Positions 1-8,152 of a stretch of DNA of 64,000 bases are shown piece after piece (position 1 is the first letter of the stretch; the number at the start of each line of letters is the position of its first letter). A program made the translations under genes and the position numbers. The notes under the pieces were generated by a model that did not search any database, was not told the DNA's origin, and was given only the letters and a program-made list of their open reading frames with translations. The stretch is from NCBI GenBank assembly GCA_048267305.1, contig JBLWXT010000012.1:1-64000 (forward strand), read 5' to 3'. The DNA comes from Owenweeksia sp048267305 (GTDB lineage: Bacteria > Bacteroidota > Bacteroidia > Flavobacteriales > Schleiferiaceae).

Positions 1-67
1 GGCTCTTGCCTGATAGCAGTTGATTCAAGGCTTGCTTTTCTACCTTATCTAATTCTTCTTGTGTCAT
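1..67 (-). CDS. IS256-like transposase, N-terminal fragment (runs off the window)
   Basis: The first 22 codons of a minus-strand gene are visible before the window edge, starting at an ATG at 67. The peptide begins MTQEELDKVEKQALNQLLSG and continues KS. The pattern (an EEL..EKQAL.QLLSGKS stretch right after the start) is what I know from the N-terminus of Bacteroidota IS256-family (mutator-type) transposases. The DDE domain lies outside the window, so the assignment rests on a short motif. If correct, the element's terminal inverted repeat should lie between 68 and about 150, directly before the DsbD-like gene. Confidence 0.5.
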   Translation of the reverse strand, partial: MTQEELDKVEKQALNQLLSGKS

Positions 68-160
68 CTTGATCTTCTGTTTGAATGTTAATTTATAAAT
101 TTCATTCAGACAGAGTTTAGATTACAGTCTCATTTATACATAAATGCCACAGTCAGTGGA

Positions 161-754
161 TTGATTTCAGTTTTCACCCCCGGGGTTTTCCTCTTTTTGG
201 TAGCCTGCCTATTTATATTTGAAAGGCTAGAAGATTCGTCAAAACAAGCCAAAACCAACGTTTTGCTATTTGGCCTTTTTACAATCCTCATTTATGTCTT
301 CATCCTTTCGGAATTGATAAAAACAGATTCTCTTACCAATAACCCGAACTACATTTTATTACTTGATTATTTCCTGATTGCCTTTTTACTTTGGATACTA
401 AGTTCGTTTTTTCCCAAATACCAATTAATTCATACGGAGAGGTGGAAACAGTTTTTCCGTTTTCTTGGACTTTTAGTTTTAAGCTGCAAACTGGTGTTGG
501 TATCATTAGCAAGTGCCGGCCCCATCTTAGGAGTAATACTAATTTCAAACGTGGCAGTTGAAGACCTCCCTAAGATTTATGGAGCGTTGTTGGGCTTTTC
601 TATTGGACTAGTTATACCCTTCATCACAGTACTATGGATTGTTTCTAAAAAACACGATGTTCTGAGGGGTAAAAAATGGTGGAGAACCTCACAACAAATT
701 ACCGTGGGAATTTTGCTTTTAAGTTCACTAATTCAATTTATTGTGCCATTATAG
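161..754 (+). CDS. DsbD/CcdA-type membrane protein lacking the redox cysteines, possibly truncated
   Basis: A 197-residue protein with about six membrane spans. Several landmarks match the transmembrane domain of DsbD/CcdA electron transporters: FTPGVF near the start aligns with the usual LTPCVF, SAGPILG near residue 116 aligns with S-C-T-GPILG, and the final KKWWRTSQQITVGIL aligns with the GGWLN..K..LGFL segment. In both redox positions the cysteine is absent (TPG, SAG), so thiol transfer is unlikely. The start is a TTG; the frame stays open back to 92, and the homology-like text (SGL before ISVFTPG) continues upstream of it. There is no C-terminal thioredoxin domain. It may be a relic cut at its 5' end by the neighbouring insertion element. 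Confidence 0.5.
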   Translation: MISVFTPGVFLFLVACLFIFERLEDSSKQAKTNVLLFGLFTILIYVFILSELIKTDSLTNNPNYILLLDYFLIAFLLWILSSFFPKYQLIHTERWKQFFRFLGLLVLSCKLVLVSLASAGPILGVILISNVAVEDLPKIYGALLGFSIGLVIPFITVLWIVSKKHDVLRGKKWWRTSQQITVGILLLSSLIQFIVPL

Positions 755-761
755 CCTTGTG

Positions 762-1523
762 ATGAAAAAATTGATAATACTAATCGCGCTTCTTCTTGCT
801 TACAACTTCTCATTTTGTCAATTGTCTGAAACCGGGCATCAACAGGTTGCACAAACTTTTGTGAAATGCATAAAAGCACATGATATAAATAGATTGGCGA
901 CTTTCATCTCCTTTCCTCTTGAGCGGCCTTATCCCATTCCATCAATAAAGGACAAACAAGAACTTTCAGAAAGGTATTCTGAAATATTTGACGATAGCCT
1001 TACGGCTTTAATTGTAAATTCAAACATAAATGAGGACTGGACAGCGATGGGCTATCGTGGCATTATGCTACTACATGGAGTAATCTGGCTTGATTATGAT
1101 GGATCACTAATCGCAGTAAACTACCTGTCTGATAAAGCAATCTCCTTACAAAACAGCCTTATTGAAAAAGACCGTAAAACGCTCCACGAAAGTTTGAAAG
1201 AGTATGTAGCTCCTGTTCATATTCTCAAAACTGCAAAGTTTCTTATCCGGATTGATCAGCTACAAAATGGTAAGTTCAGGTATACTGCGTGTTCAATAAA
1301 CTCCGATTTTTCAAAAAAGCCTGACTTAGTTATATCTGACGGAAATAGGATTCTGGACGGTAGTGGTGGAAATCATCGATATGAGTTTTCCAATGATGAG
1401 TACAAGTATGTCTGTTTTATTAATGTAATGAGCAGTGACGACTATCCACCAGCCGAATTGGTTCTGTATAAAGACAAAAATATCATCCTTGAAGAACCGG
1501 CTGAAATAGTAAGGCCGCTATAA
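762..1523 (+). CDS. Secreted protein of unknown function, paralogue of 12190-12951
   Basis: A 253-residue protein with a clear signal peptide (MKKLIILIALLLAYNFSFCQ). I chose the ATG at 762 because it starts the signal peptide; an upstream in-frame ATG at 741 overlaps the previous gene. The mature part is almost collinear with a second gene 11.4 kb downstream: shared blocks include FISFP.ERPYPIPSIK, DWTAMGYRGIML and SSDDYPPAEL near the C-terminus. No catalytic motif or known domain is recognised. The signal peptide suggests a periplasmic or surface location. The two copies probably arose by gene duplication. Confidence 0.75.
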   Translation: MKKLIILIALLLAYNFSFCQLSETGHQQVAQTFVKCIKAHDINRLATFISFPLERPYPIPSIKDKQELSERYSEIFDDSLTALIVNSNINEDWTAMGYRGIMLLHGVIWLDYDGSLIAVNYLSDKAISLQNSLIEKDRKTLHESLKEYVAPVHILKTAKFLIRIDQLQNGKFRYTACSINSDFSKKPDLVISDGNRILDGSGGNHRYEFSNDEYKYVCFINVMSSDDYPPAELVLYKDKNIILEEPAEIVRPL

Positions 1524-1671
1524 TAAACACTAAGAATAGACTAAGTCTTAATTACCCATAACCCCAAGATAAAAATTGATTTAGCTTTACAATTCAAGCC
1601 CTCTGGACGCTGAATTTATTTTAAGATTTCTGCGAATGCAACTATTACTTAATGCTACTGTAAGACTGATA

Positions 1672-2343
1672 ATGCTTCACTCCTTTATCCTTTTAGTACT
1701 CAGTGGCCTGATGCTGAATGCGCAAACAGACACCTGCCATTGTTGGGACAGGTATGGCAACATTTCAGATAAGGACCTGATTCACACTGAAAAATTGAGA
1801 TTTTTAAATATCTCTTTCTGTGGCTGGCGTGTAAAAGCCGCTCGTGATTCAACACTTCGAATGTCTGATTTTACAGTCTTTCAATGTAATAACAAGAATA
1901 TACTCTGTAGATATTATGCCCTGGATGAATGTGTTATTGAGTCAGCAAACGATACAGTCAATATATATGAGATTAAGTGGATGCCTACGGCACCGGATTG
2001 GGAGTGGACTGAAATAAAGATTAGAAAACGAGTAATCTTTGAAGAAAATGGAGTAATTTTTAGCGGAATTGCTCCATGCCCAATGAACTTTAATTTAAGT
2101 GACAACTTTATTACCAGCACTTTGAAAGCACTAGATATCTACATTGGTAACACAGAGTACGAATCGGTTTCTAAGTTGATTGGCACGTTGGAATTCTTGG
2201 CACTAACCGGAAATGAAGCTGCCCACAAAAGATTATTTAACTTGGAAACCTACTATCATATAAAAACAAACGCAGCTACCGCGGAGCATTGGGCTGACGC
2301 AAAAAAAATAGTTAGTTGGGTACTAGAAACCCGAAATTTATAG
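1672..2343 (+). CDS. Secreted protein of unknown function
   Basis: A 223-residue protein whose signal peptide (MLHSFILLVLSGLMLNAQ) argues for the ATG at 1672 rather than the upstream ATG at 1636. The mature region contains several cysteines (CHCWDRYGN, SFCGW, CNNKNILCRYY) and many tryptophans, which fits an exported disulfide-bonded protein. The last 60 residues are helical and charged. I do not recognise the family. It follows the preceding secreted protein on the same strand after about 150 bases, and a TAGCTTTA promoter-like element lies at 1582-1589. Confidence 0.65.
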   Translation: MLHSFILLVLSGLMLNAQTDTCHCWDRYGNISDKDLIHTEKLRFLNISFCGWRVKAARDSTLRMSDFTVFQCNNKNILCRYYALDECVIESANDTVNIYEIKWMPTAPDWEWTEIKIRKRVIFEENGVIFSGIAPCPMNFNLSDNFITSTLKALDIYIGNTEYESVSKLIGTLEFLALTGNEAAHKRLFNLETYYHIKTNAATAEHWADAKKIVSWVLETRNL

Positions 2344-2485
2344 GGCTTGTATTTATCCGTACTGATTTATTTTTCTCAAGTTATCCCCTTATCTATACTA
2401 CCCTCCCGTATTAAGCGGGTTTAAAAATTCGAGTTTTCAATCTTACATTGCGCTTGCCAAACCTTAGGGACATAGGGGTTAAAAC

Positions 2486-2863
2486 CTAGGCACAATCACT
2501 ACAAACTCCAGTCAAAACACAATTTGCGTTTTGAACTTTATAGCCGTTTGGAACTGAATACTCAACTGGCTCTTGCAGGCATTCTATCGTATCGCAAGAC
2601 AAACACCGAAAATGAAAGTGATGTTGAACAACTTCCTGTGGATTCTCACATTTTTTGCAAATAGCAAAATATTGCTTCCCGTCTTCAGCAACAATTTTGT
2701 GGATTATATCGTCCTCACAAAACCTGTTCAACACTCTATAAATGGTAGCCCTGTTGATTTCAATATCCAACTGCCTTTCGATGGCGTCTTGACTTAAAGC
2801 TTTTCTTGAGCCTAGAAGCAAGTTTAGCACGGCTTCTTTTGTAGGGGTATTTCTTCGATTCAT
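2486..2863 (-). CDS. Fur-family metal/peroxide-responsive repressor
   Basis: A 125-residue cytosolic regulator. The first 60 residues form the winged helix-turn-helix (AIERQLDIEINRATIYRVLN is the recognition region). The C-terminal half has the Fur dimerisation and metal signature HHFHFRCLSC, with further cysteine pairs CKKC and C-terminal CSDC that fit a structural zinc site. Members act as Fur, Zur or PerR-type repressors, and the sequence alone does not settle the metal. It is transcribed away from the oxidoreductase operon at 2952, and a palindrome lies 6 bases upstream of its start codon, so joint control and autoregulation are likely. Confidence 0.88.
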   Translation of the reverse strand: MNRRNTPTKEAVLNLLLGSRKALSQDAIERQLDIEINRATIYRVLNRFCEDDIIHKIVAEDGKQYFAICKKCENPQEVVQHHFHFRCLSCDTIECLQEPVEYSVPNGYKVQNANCVLTGVCSDCA

Positions 2864-2868
2864 CTTTT

Positions 2869-2938
2869 ATTGCGAACAAGTTGCAATAATACAAAAGGAT
2901 GGTATATTTGGCAAAAATTACTATTGCGACATTTTCGC
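2869..2938 (+). promoter_or_regulatory. Divergent operator/promoter: Fur-type palindrome over the -33, plus -10 TATATTTG
   Basis: ATTGCGAACAAGTTGCAAT at 2869-2887 has 5-bp perfect outer arms (ATTGC/GCAAT). The -10 element TATATTTG sits at 2903-2910 and matches the Bacteroidota consensus TAnnTTTG; a TTG at 2881-2883 is 19 bases upstream, where the -33 element is expected, and lies inside the palindrome. A second half-like motif ATTGCGAC occurs at 2923-2930, after the predicted transcription start. Binding here would block transcription of the oxidoreductase operon and probably of the repressor gene. Regulator identity is inferred from position. Confidence 0.6.
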
Positions 2939-2951
2939 GTTAAACTCAAAC

Positions 2952-3953
2952 ATGACCAGAAGAGAAATAATCAAATTGTTTGGTGTAACAGGCTTCATGC
3001 TGGCACTACCAAAGCCTTTATCTCTCTTTGCTACATACAGTTACGAAATGGATAAAACAGAATTTGAAGTAATCATTGTAGGTGGGAGTTATGCTGGGCT
3101 TTCAGCGGCACTAACCTTAGGGCGTTCGCTTAGAAAGACATTGATTATAGATGCTGGTAAACCTTGTAATCGCCAAACGCCACATTCGCATAATTTTCTA
3201 ACTCAAGATGGAAGTACGCCTACCGAAATCTCTCAAATTGCAATAAGCCAGGTATCAAAGTACAACAGTATTAAATTCTATGACGGACTTGCTATAGGTG
3301 GAAAGAGGACTAACAATAGGTTTGAAATCACAACCTCTAAAGGAGCCGTTTTCACAACAAAAAAATTGGTTTTTGCAGCTGGAATCAAGGACTTAATGCC
3401 CGATATAAAAGGCTTCTCAGAATGCTGGGGCATATCAGTTGTGCATTGCCCCTATTGTCATGGTTACGAAATAAGAAACAAGAAAACGGCCATTATGGCC
3501 AATGGAGAAAGGGCATTTCACCTTGCTTCTCTGGTTAATAATTTAACCAAAGAAATAAGCATACTTACTTCAGGCGCAAAGAACTTTGAGGAAGACCAAC
3601 TTGAAAAATTTAAGAAGAACAATATTCAAGTCATTGAAAAAGAAATTTCAGCCATAGACCACCAAAATGGTCAATTAGAAAAAGTTGTTTTTAAAGATGG
3701 TAGCACCGAGAGTTTTGAATGTGCTTATGCCGCTATTCCTTTTGAGCAAAACTCTGATATCCCTAAAGAGTTAGGCTGTAAACTCACAGAACACGGACAC
3801 ATTGAAGTGAATTTTATGCAAAAAACCTCTCAAGAAGGCATTTTTGCTTGTGGCGATAATAGTTCTATGATGCGCGCTGTAGCTACTGCCGTTTATGGAG
3901 GAAATATTACCGGAGCAATGATAAACCATGAACTCACACAAGAAATTTTTTGA
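2952..3953 (+). CDS. Thioredoxin reductase-like FAD/NAD(P) oxidoreductase with an N-terminal Tat-like extension
   Basis: A 333-residue flavoprotein of the thioredoxin reductase type. The FAD-binding GGSYAG motif is near residue 43, the redox-active pair is Cys166-Pro-Tyr-Cys169, and GIFACGDN near residue 296 is the second FAD contact. In the first 32 residues, MTRREIIKLFGVTGFMLALP resembles a twin-arginine signal, unusual for this family; an ATG at 3048 (MDKTEFEVIIVGGS) would give the normal cytosolic form. The promoter placement supports the long form without excluding the short one. Two small genes follow without gaps, so it heads an operon likely repressed by the divergent Fur-family protein. 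Confidence 0.85.
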   Translation: MTRREIIKLFGVTGFMLALPKPLSLFATYSYEMDKTEFEVIIVGGSYAGLSAALTLGRSLRKTLIIDAGKPCNRQTPHSHNFLTQDGSTPTEISQIAISQVSKYNSIKFYDGLAIGGKRTNNRFEITTSKGAVFTTKKLVFAAGIKDLMPDIKGFSECWGISVVHCPYCHGYEIRNKKTAIMANGERAFHLASLVNNLTKEISILTSGAKNFEEDQLEKFKKNNIQVIEKEISAIDHQNGQLEKVVFKDGSTESFECAYAAIPFEQNSDIPKELGCKLTEHGHIEVNFMQKTSQEGIFACGDNSSMMRAVATAVYGGNITGAMINHELTQEIF

Positions 3954-3954
3954 T

Positions 3955-4200
3955 ATGGTAGAAGTGTTTATCACCAACGTAAAATCAGAAGTCCTATCAA
4001 CACAAGTTCTGCAATTTTTGGAAAAAGAGCAGCCACAACTAAAATTCAATTTTGACCTTGAAGACTTCAATAGACCATACCCTTGTGGTCATTCAATTTT
4101 AAGGATTGAAGGAGTATTAATAGATACAAACGCTATTACACAGCAAATTAAAAGTCATAGAATTGAATGCGAACTTTTAAAAGATACAATCTGCTTTTAG
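3955..4200 (+). CDS. Small protein of unknown function, HMA-like fold possible
   Basis: An 81-residue protein starting at an ATG one base after the stop of the oxidoreductase gene; a longer form from 3928 would overlap that gene. The pattern MVEVFITNV...FNFDLEDFNR...ILRIEG with a beta-alpha-beta feel resembles small ferredoxin-like proteins related to heavy-metal-associated domains, but the metal-binding CxxC is missing. It has one cysteine near the middle (PYPCGH) and one near the C-terminus. Its position inside a Fur-type operon suggests a link to metal or redox stress; no function is assigned. Confidence 0.65.
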   Translation: MVEVFITNVKSEVLSTQVLQFLEKEQPQLKFNFDLEDFNRPYPCGHSILRIEGVLIDTNAITQQIKSHRIECELLKDTICF

Positions 4201-4201
4201 T

Positions 4202-4852
4202 ATGACAGAATTTTGGGAAGCCAGCTTTAGAGATAAACAAAGCATGTGGGGTTTTGAACCTGCTGATTCGGCAATTACAACGGCTGAACTATTTCAAAAA
4301 AACGGATTTAAGGAAATCCTCATTCCCGGGTTTGGATATGGCAGAAACGCAAAAGTGTTTACCGACAAGGGATTGAATGTTACAGGAATCGAAATCTCTG
4401 AAACGGCAATCGAAATAGCCAAAAATCATTTTGGAGAAAACATAAAGGTGGTTCATGGCAGCGTTACCGAAATGCCCTTTGACCAAAAAATATATGACGG
4501 CATTTTTTGTTACGCTTTAATTCATCTGTTAAATGAAGAGGAAAGAGCAAAACTAATTAAGGATTGCTACAGCCAACTAAGGCCTGGTGGATGTATGGTG
4601 TTTGTAGCCGTATCTACCAGCACACCAACTTATGGCGAAGGAATAGAATTGAGTAAAAACCGGTTTGAAACCAAATTTGGAGTTAAACTATACCATTACG
4701 ACAAACAAGCCGTGGATAAAGAGTTTGGTGCTTTTGGTTTGTACGAAGCAAAGGAAATAAATGAGCCCGCTAAGAACATGAAGAATAAGTCATTCCTGAG
4801 GTTTTGGGTGATAGGCTGTAGGAAGGAGCTTTTTACCGAAAACCCTCTCTAA
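4202..4852 (+). CDS. Class I SAM-dependent methyltransferase, TPMT/TehB-like
   Basis: A 216-residue cytosolic methyltransferase starting one base after the previous stop. The N-terminus (FWEASFRDKQSMWGFEP) is typical of thiopurine-methyltransferase and TehB-like enzymes that act on thiols or on tellurite/selenite-type oxyanions. The SAM-binding motif I is ILIPGFGYGRNAKVF at about residues 39-53, followed by the acidic GIEIS motif. Substrate is not deducible. As third gene of the operon it fits a detoxification or metal-stress role. Confidence 0.8.
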   Translation: MTEFWEASFRDKQSMWGFEPADSAITTAELFQKNGFKEILIPGFGYGRNAKVFTDKGLNVTGIEISETAIEIAKNHFGENIKVVHGSVTEMPFDQKIYDGIFCYALIHLLNEEERAKLIKDCYSQLRPGGCMVFVAVSTSTPTYGEGIELSKNRFETKFGVKLYHYDKQAVDKEFGAFGLYEAKEINEPAKNMKNKSFLRFWVIGCRKELFTENPL

Positions 4853-4863
4853 AACTGCCTAAG

Positions 4864-4907
4864 GTGACATAGGTCACTTTAAAGATTAAGGCTATCAAAT
4901 ACCTTAG
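4864..4907 (+). promoter_or_regulatory. Crp/Fnr-like palindrome and -10-like element upstream of peroxiredoxin
   Basis: GTGACATAGGTCAC at 4864-4877 is a perfect 5-4-5 inverted repeat of the Crp/Fnr type. A -10-like TACCTTAG lies at 4900-4907, 36.5 bases from the palindrome centre to its last base. This puts the centre roughly 43 bases before the expected transcription start, the usual position for class II activation. A matching arrangement exists at 30465-30508. Confidence 0.55.
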
Positions 4908-4937
4908 TTCCATCAAAATCATTTAAATAGAAAAACG

Positions 4938-5654
4938 ATGGAACAAGATCAAGTAGAAGAAGTAATCAGCATGCCCAGAATTGGCGATGCTGCTCCAGAA
5001 TTTAAAGCAGTAACCACACAAGGTGATATAAATTTTCCGGCAGACTATGCAGGAGATTGGGTTATTCTATTTAGCCACCCGGCTGATTTTACCCCCGTGT
5101 GTACTTCAGAGTTTATAACCTTTGCCAGCCTGGAAGAAAAATTTGCTGAGGCCAATTGCAAACTTGTTGGGCTTTCTATAGATGGGTTATATAGCCATAT
5201 TGCATGGTTGCGCACCATCAAGGAAAAGATTGAGTATAAAGGGATGAAGGATGTTGAAGTTAATTTTCCATTAATTGAAGACATCACCATGAATGTAGCC
5301 AAGAAATACGGCATGATTCAACCTAACGAGGATACTACAAAAGCAGTTAGGGCTGTTTTCTTTATCGACCCTAAAGGAATAATCCGAGCCATTATTTACT
5401 ATCCATTGAGCCTTGGGCGAAACTTTGATGAACTGTACAGAGTGGTTATTGCACTGCAGGCCGCTGATGCCTTTGGAGTAGCTACACCTGCCGACTGGCG
5501 CCCGGGCGATGATGTAATTATTGGCCCTGCCGGATCATGCGGTACCGCAAAAGACAGAATGGAAGACAGTGAGATTGACTGCAAGGATTGGTTCTTCTGC
5601 ACCAAAAAGCTTGATAAAGCCACTGTATTAGACAGAGTGCTAAAAAAGAAATAG
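4938..5654 (+). CDS. Peroxiredoxin, Prx6/1-Cys type
   Basis: A 238-residue thiol peroxidase that reduces hydrogen peroxide and organic peroxides in the cytosol. Cys55 in PADFTPVCTSEF is the peroxidatic residue. The length and the long C-terminal domain (IIGPAGSCG, then further cysteines in DCKDWFFC) fit the Prx6 class, in which some members use C-terminal cysteines for resolution. It has its own promoter region with a Crp/Fnr-like site. TspO, SDR and MscS genes follow on the same strand, but a hairpin and 138 bases separate it from tspO. Confidence 0.92.
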   Translation: MEQDQVEEVISMPRIGDAAPEFKAVTTQGDINFPADYAGDWVILFSHPADFTPVCTSEFITFASLEEKFAEANCKLVGLSIDGLYSHIAWLRTIKEKIEYKGMKDVEVNFPLIEDITMNVAKKYGMIQPNEDTTKAVRAVFFIDPKGIIRAIIYYPLSLGRNFDELYRVVIALQAADAFGVATPADWRPGDDVIIGPAGSCGTAKDRMEDSEIDCKDWFFCTKKLDKATVLDRVLKKK

Positions 5655-5661
5655 AAAACAT

Positions 5662-5699
5662 TGGCGGGCCTGTGAGTGTTTTACGCACGCAGCCCGCCA
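5662..5699 (+). terminator. Strong hairpin after peroxiredoxin
   Basis: TGGCGGGC at 5662-5669 pairs with GCCCGCCA at 5692-5699, with extra pairing inside (GTG/CAC). There is no T-run afterwards, so it may act as an mRNA stabiliser or weak terminator. Confidence 0.45.
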
Positions 5700-5792
5700 T
5701 TAACTCTAATTCTTGTAAAACCGTTACTTTATACTGTAAACAAAAACGGAGGACACTCTCTCCATAGAAACTCAGCCGAAAATTAAACCATC

Positions 5793-6251
5793 ATGACTTT
5801 TAGATTACTCATTTTTTTGATGATAAACTTCGCTGCCCTTGGGGTTGGCGGGCTTTTTACAAGTAAAGGAGTTCCTTCTGATTGGTACATAGGCTTAAAC
5901 AAGGCACCCTGGACACCACCCGGATGGGTTTTTGGCATAGCCTGGGCGAGCATTATGATTTTCTTCACCATCTACATGGCTATCCTGTGGCCCTTGGCCG
6001 AAAACACAAACCTGCTGATCGGTTTATTCCTCCTTCAGTTAATTTTAAACATAGCATGGAATCCCGTTTTCTTTCACTTCCACCATGTGGCTTTGGGGCT
6101 TGTGCTTATTAGCGGTTTAACTATTTTAATAGGATTTCTGCTTATCTACTACTATCCTCAATTGCAGGCAAAATCACTTCTGCTGGCTCCCTACTTTTTG
6201 TGGTTATTGATTGCCACCTCTTTAAACGCCTACATTTTAATTAAGAATTAG
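5793..6251 (+). CDS. tspO: TspO/MBR family membrane protein
   Basis: A 152-residue protein with five membrane helices, the standard length for bacterial TspO. The signature APWTPPGWVFGIAW occurs near residues 38-51 between helices 1 and 2, with the usual tryptophans. Family members bind tetrapyrroles and have been tied to oxidative stress and porphyrin handling. Its place after a peroxiredoxin fits a redox-stress role. An SDR gene starts 8 bases later, so the two are probably co-transcribed. Confidence 0.9.
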   Translation: MTFRLLIFLMINFAALGVGGLFTSKGVPSDWYIGLNKAPWTPPGWVFGIAWASIMIFFTIYMAILWPLAENTNLLIGLFLLQLILNIAWNPVFFHFHHVALGLVLISGLTILIGFLLIYYYPQLQAKSLLLAPYFLWLLIATSLNAYILIKN

Positions 6252-6259
6252 ACACACGG

Positions 6260-7147
6260 ATGGACTTAAAGGGTAAAATCATTTTCATGACGGGTGCCAC
6301 CTCTGGCCTTGGCCGGATAAGTGCCTTAAAGGCGGCTTTAAACGGTGCTACTGTAATTATGATGGCCAGAGACAAACACAAAGGCCAGGCTCTAATAGAA
6401 GAGTTTAAAAGCACACATCCCAACGGCATTGGCAAAATTGAAACTGTAGAAGGCAACCTCAATTCGTTTGATTCCGTTAACTCCGCCTGTAATGAAGTGC
6501 TTTTAAAATACCCTGTAATTGATATGATTGTCAACAATGCGGGTATTATGAATTTTGAGTACAAGCCTACGGCCGATAACATAGAAGAAACCCTGCAGGT
6601 AAACCTCCTTTCTCCGGTTTTGATTTGCCATTTACTTTTTCCTGTTTTAAAAAAATCTGTTGATCCTAAAATTATTTTCACCTCCTCTGAACTACATCAG
6701 GGGGTAATTAATTTCAACAATCTGGAATTCAAAAAATCCTTTTCCAGCTTTAAGGTTTATCAGCAATCAAAACTTGGTGTAATATTAATTTGCCGCCTGC
6801 TGTCAAAGCCTCTGAAAGAGTATACTATCGGCATCTATTCTCAACACCCCGGTATGGCCAGAACCAACCTGGGCCGAAGCGGAGGGTGGTTTTCGAGAAT
6901 GATATTCTACCTGATGGGCAAATCTCCCGAAAAAGGATCTCAAACCCTGAGCTTCCTTATAGAAACTCCAAACTCTCAGCTTACATCAGGTGAATATTAC
7001 GCCAACAAAAAAATAACGCCAACCACCAAAGAAGCTTATGATATGGAGGTTGCTAAAAAACTATTGAAAACCATTTATACCTACCTGCATCCGTATGTAA
7101 AGTCTATATCTCCCGTTTTTGGCAGAGGAGAACTACTGGTTGTGTAA
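6260..7147 (+). CDS. Short-chain dehydrogenase/reductase (retinol dehydrogenase-like)
   Basis: A 295-residue SDR enzyme. The NAD(P)-binding TGATSGLGR lies at residues 11-19, NNAGIM near residue 94 and the catalytic YQQSK near residue 168. The extended C-terminus (QHPGMARTNLGR, then a helical tail) is typical of the retinol-dehydrogenase/WW-oxidoreductase-like subgroup. The substrate cannot be deduced. It starts 8 bases after tspO, suggesting translational coupling. Confidence 0.85.
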   Translation: MDLKGKIIFMTGATSGLGRISALKAALNGATVIMMARDKHKGQALIEEFKSTHPNGIGKIETVEGNLNSFDSVNSACNEVLLKYPVIDMIVNNAGIMNFEYKPTADNIEETLQVNLLSPVLICHLLFPVLKKSVDPKIIFTSSELHQGVINFNNLEFKKSFSSFKVYQQSKLGVILICRLLSKPLKEYTIGIYSQHPGMARTNLGRSGGWFSRMIFYLMGKSPEKGSQTLSFLIETPNSQLTSGEYYANKKITPTTKEAYDMEVAKKLLKTIYTYLHPYVKSISPVFGRGELLVV

Positions 7148-7201
7148 TATCCTTTATAGGATTACAGGCCCATATACTATCGTGCCATTCAGATTTTACT
7201 T

Positions 7202-7209
7202 TAGCTTTA
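7202..7209 (+). promoter_or_regulatory. -10-like element for the MscS gene
   Basis: TAGCTTTA within TTTAGCTTTACG, about 20 bases before the TTG start. The same TTTAG(C/A)TTTAC string occurs at 1581-1590 and 11541-11551 before other genes. Confidence 0.4.
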
Positions 7210-7228
7210 CGCCAAACGCTCTAAAAAA

Positions 7229-8152
7229 TTGATAGAACTATTAAAAAATTGGTTTGCAGATTATCCCACCGCTGCAGCTATCCTCAAGTATTTGGTGTGG
7301 GTTATATTTATTTTTAGCCTGGTTACCTGGCTAAGGAGGTTGCTAAAGAAAAACCTTCCTGACACCTCCCTAAAATACAAGGCCCAAAAGGGAATAGAGG
7401 TAATCGGCTACTTTTTGGTGATACTCATTACCGTAACCTACTTTACAGGAAGTATTAAGGATTTTGGGCTCGCAGTAGGCCTGCTTACTGCCGGAATCAC
7501 CATTACCCTTCAGGAATTAATACTGAGCATTGCCGGGTCTTTCTACATCTTTTTTGTGAAGGTGTATAAACCTGGCGACAGGATTGAAATCAACGGAATT
7601 AAAGGTGATGTAATTGACATTGACAGTATTTACACCACCATGATGGAAATTGGGGAATGGGTGAGTAGCGATAACTACAGTGGCCGAATTGTAAAACTCA
7701 GCAACGCCTTTGTTTTTAAAGGCCCCGTGTATAACTACTCTCAGGATTTTCCCTTTGTATGGGATGAGTTTAACCTACCTATTCGCTACGGTTCGGATAT
7801 TGAGCTGGCCAAGATCATCGTAATCTCCGTGGCTCAAAAAAACCTGGCCGCCTATGTTCAGGAATCACTTACGGATTGGAAAGACGTGGTGGAAAAATAT
7901 TATATAGAAGATGCGCAGGTTGACCCTACCCTGGCCATCACCATGACGGATAACTGGATTCAGTTTAACCTGAGATATATAGTGGATTACAAGAGAAGGC
8001 GCTTTACCAAGAATATTCTGCATGAAGAGATTGCTAAGCGTATTCAGGAGACCAATGGAAAAGTAAAACTGGCTTCTGCCACATTTGAAATTGTAAAAAT
8101 ACCAACGGTAAACGTGAGTTCGGAAAAGGAAAAAAATCAAAAAACGGAATAA
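7229..8152 (+). CDS. MscS-family small-conductance mechanosensitive channel
   Basis: A 307-residue inner-membrane channel. Three hydrophobic helices lie at about residues 15-35, 53-72 and 78-110; the third is the pore helix (GLLTAGITITLQELILSIAG). It is followed by the beta domain start KVYKPGDRIEINGIKGDVID, the most conserved part of MscS. Such channels release solutes under hypo-osmotic shock. Translation starts at a TTG; no in-frame ATG precedes the first helix. It may be transcribed with the upstream SDR gene or from its own promoter. Confidence 0.88.
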   Translation: MIELLKNWFADYPTAAAILKYLVWVIFIFSLVTWLRRLLKKNLPDTSLKYKAQKGIEVIGYFLVILITVTYFTGSIKDFGLAVGLLTAGITITLQELILSIAGSFYIFFVKVYKPGDRIEINGIKGDVIDIDSIYTTMMEIGEWVSSDNYSGRIVKLSNAFVFKGPVYNYSQDFPFVWDEFNLPIRYGSDIELAKIIVISVAQKNLAAYVQESLTDWKDVVEKYYIEDAQVDPTLAITMTDNWIQFNLRYIVDYKRRRFTKNILHEEIAKRIQETNGKVKLASATFEIVKIPTVNVSSEKEKNQKTE

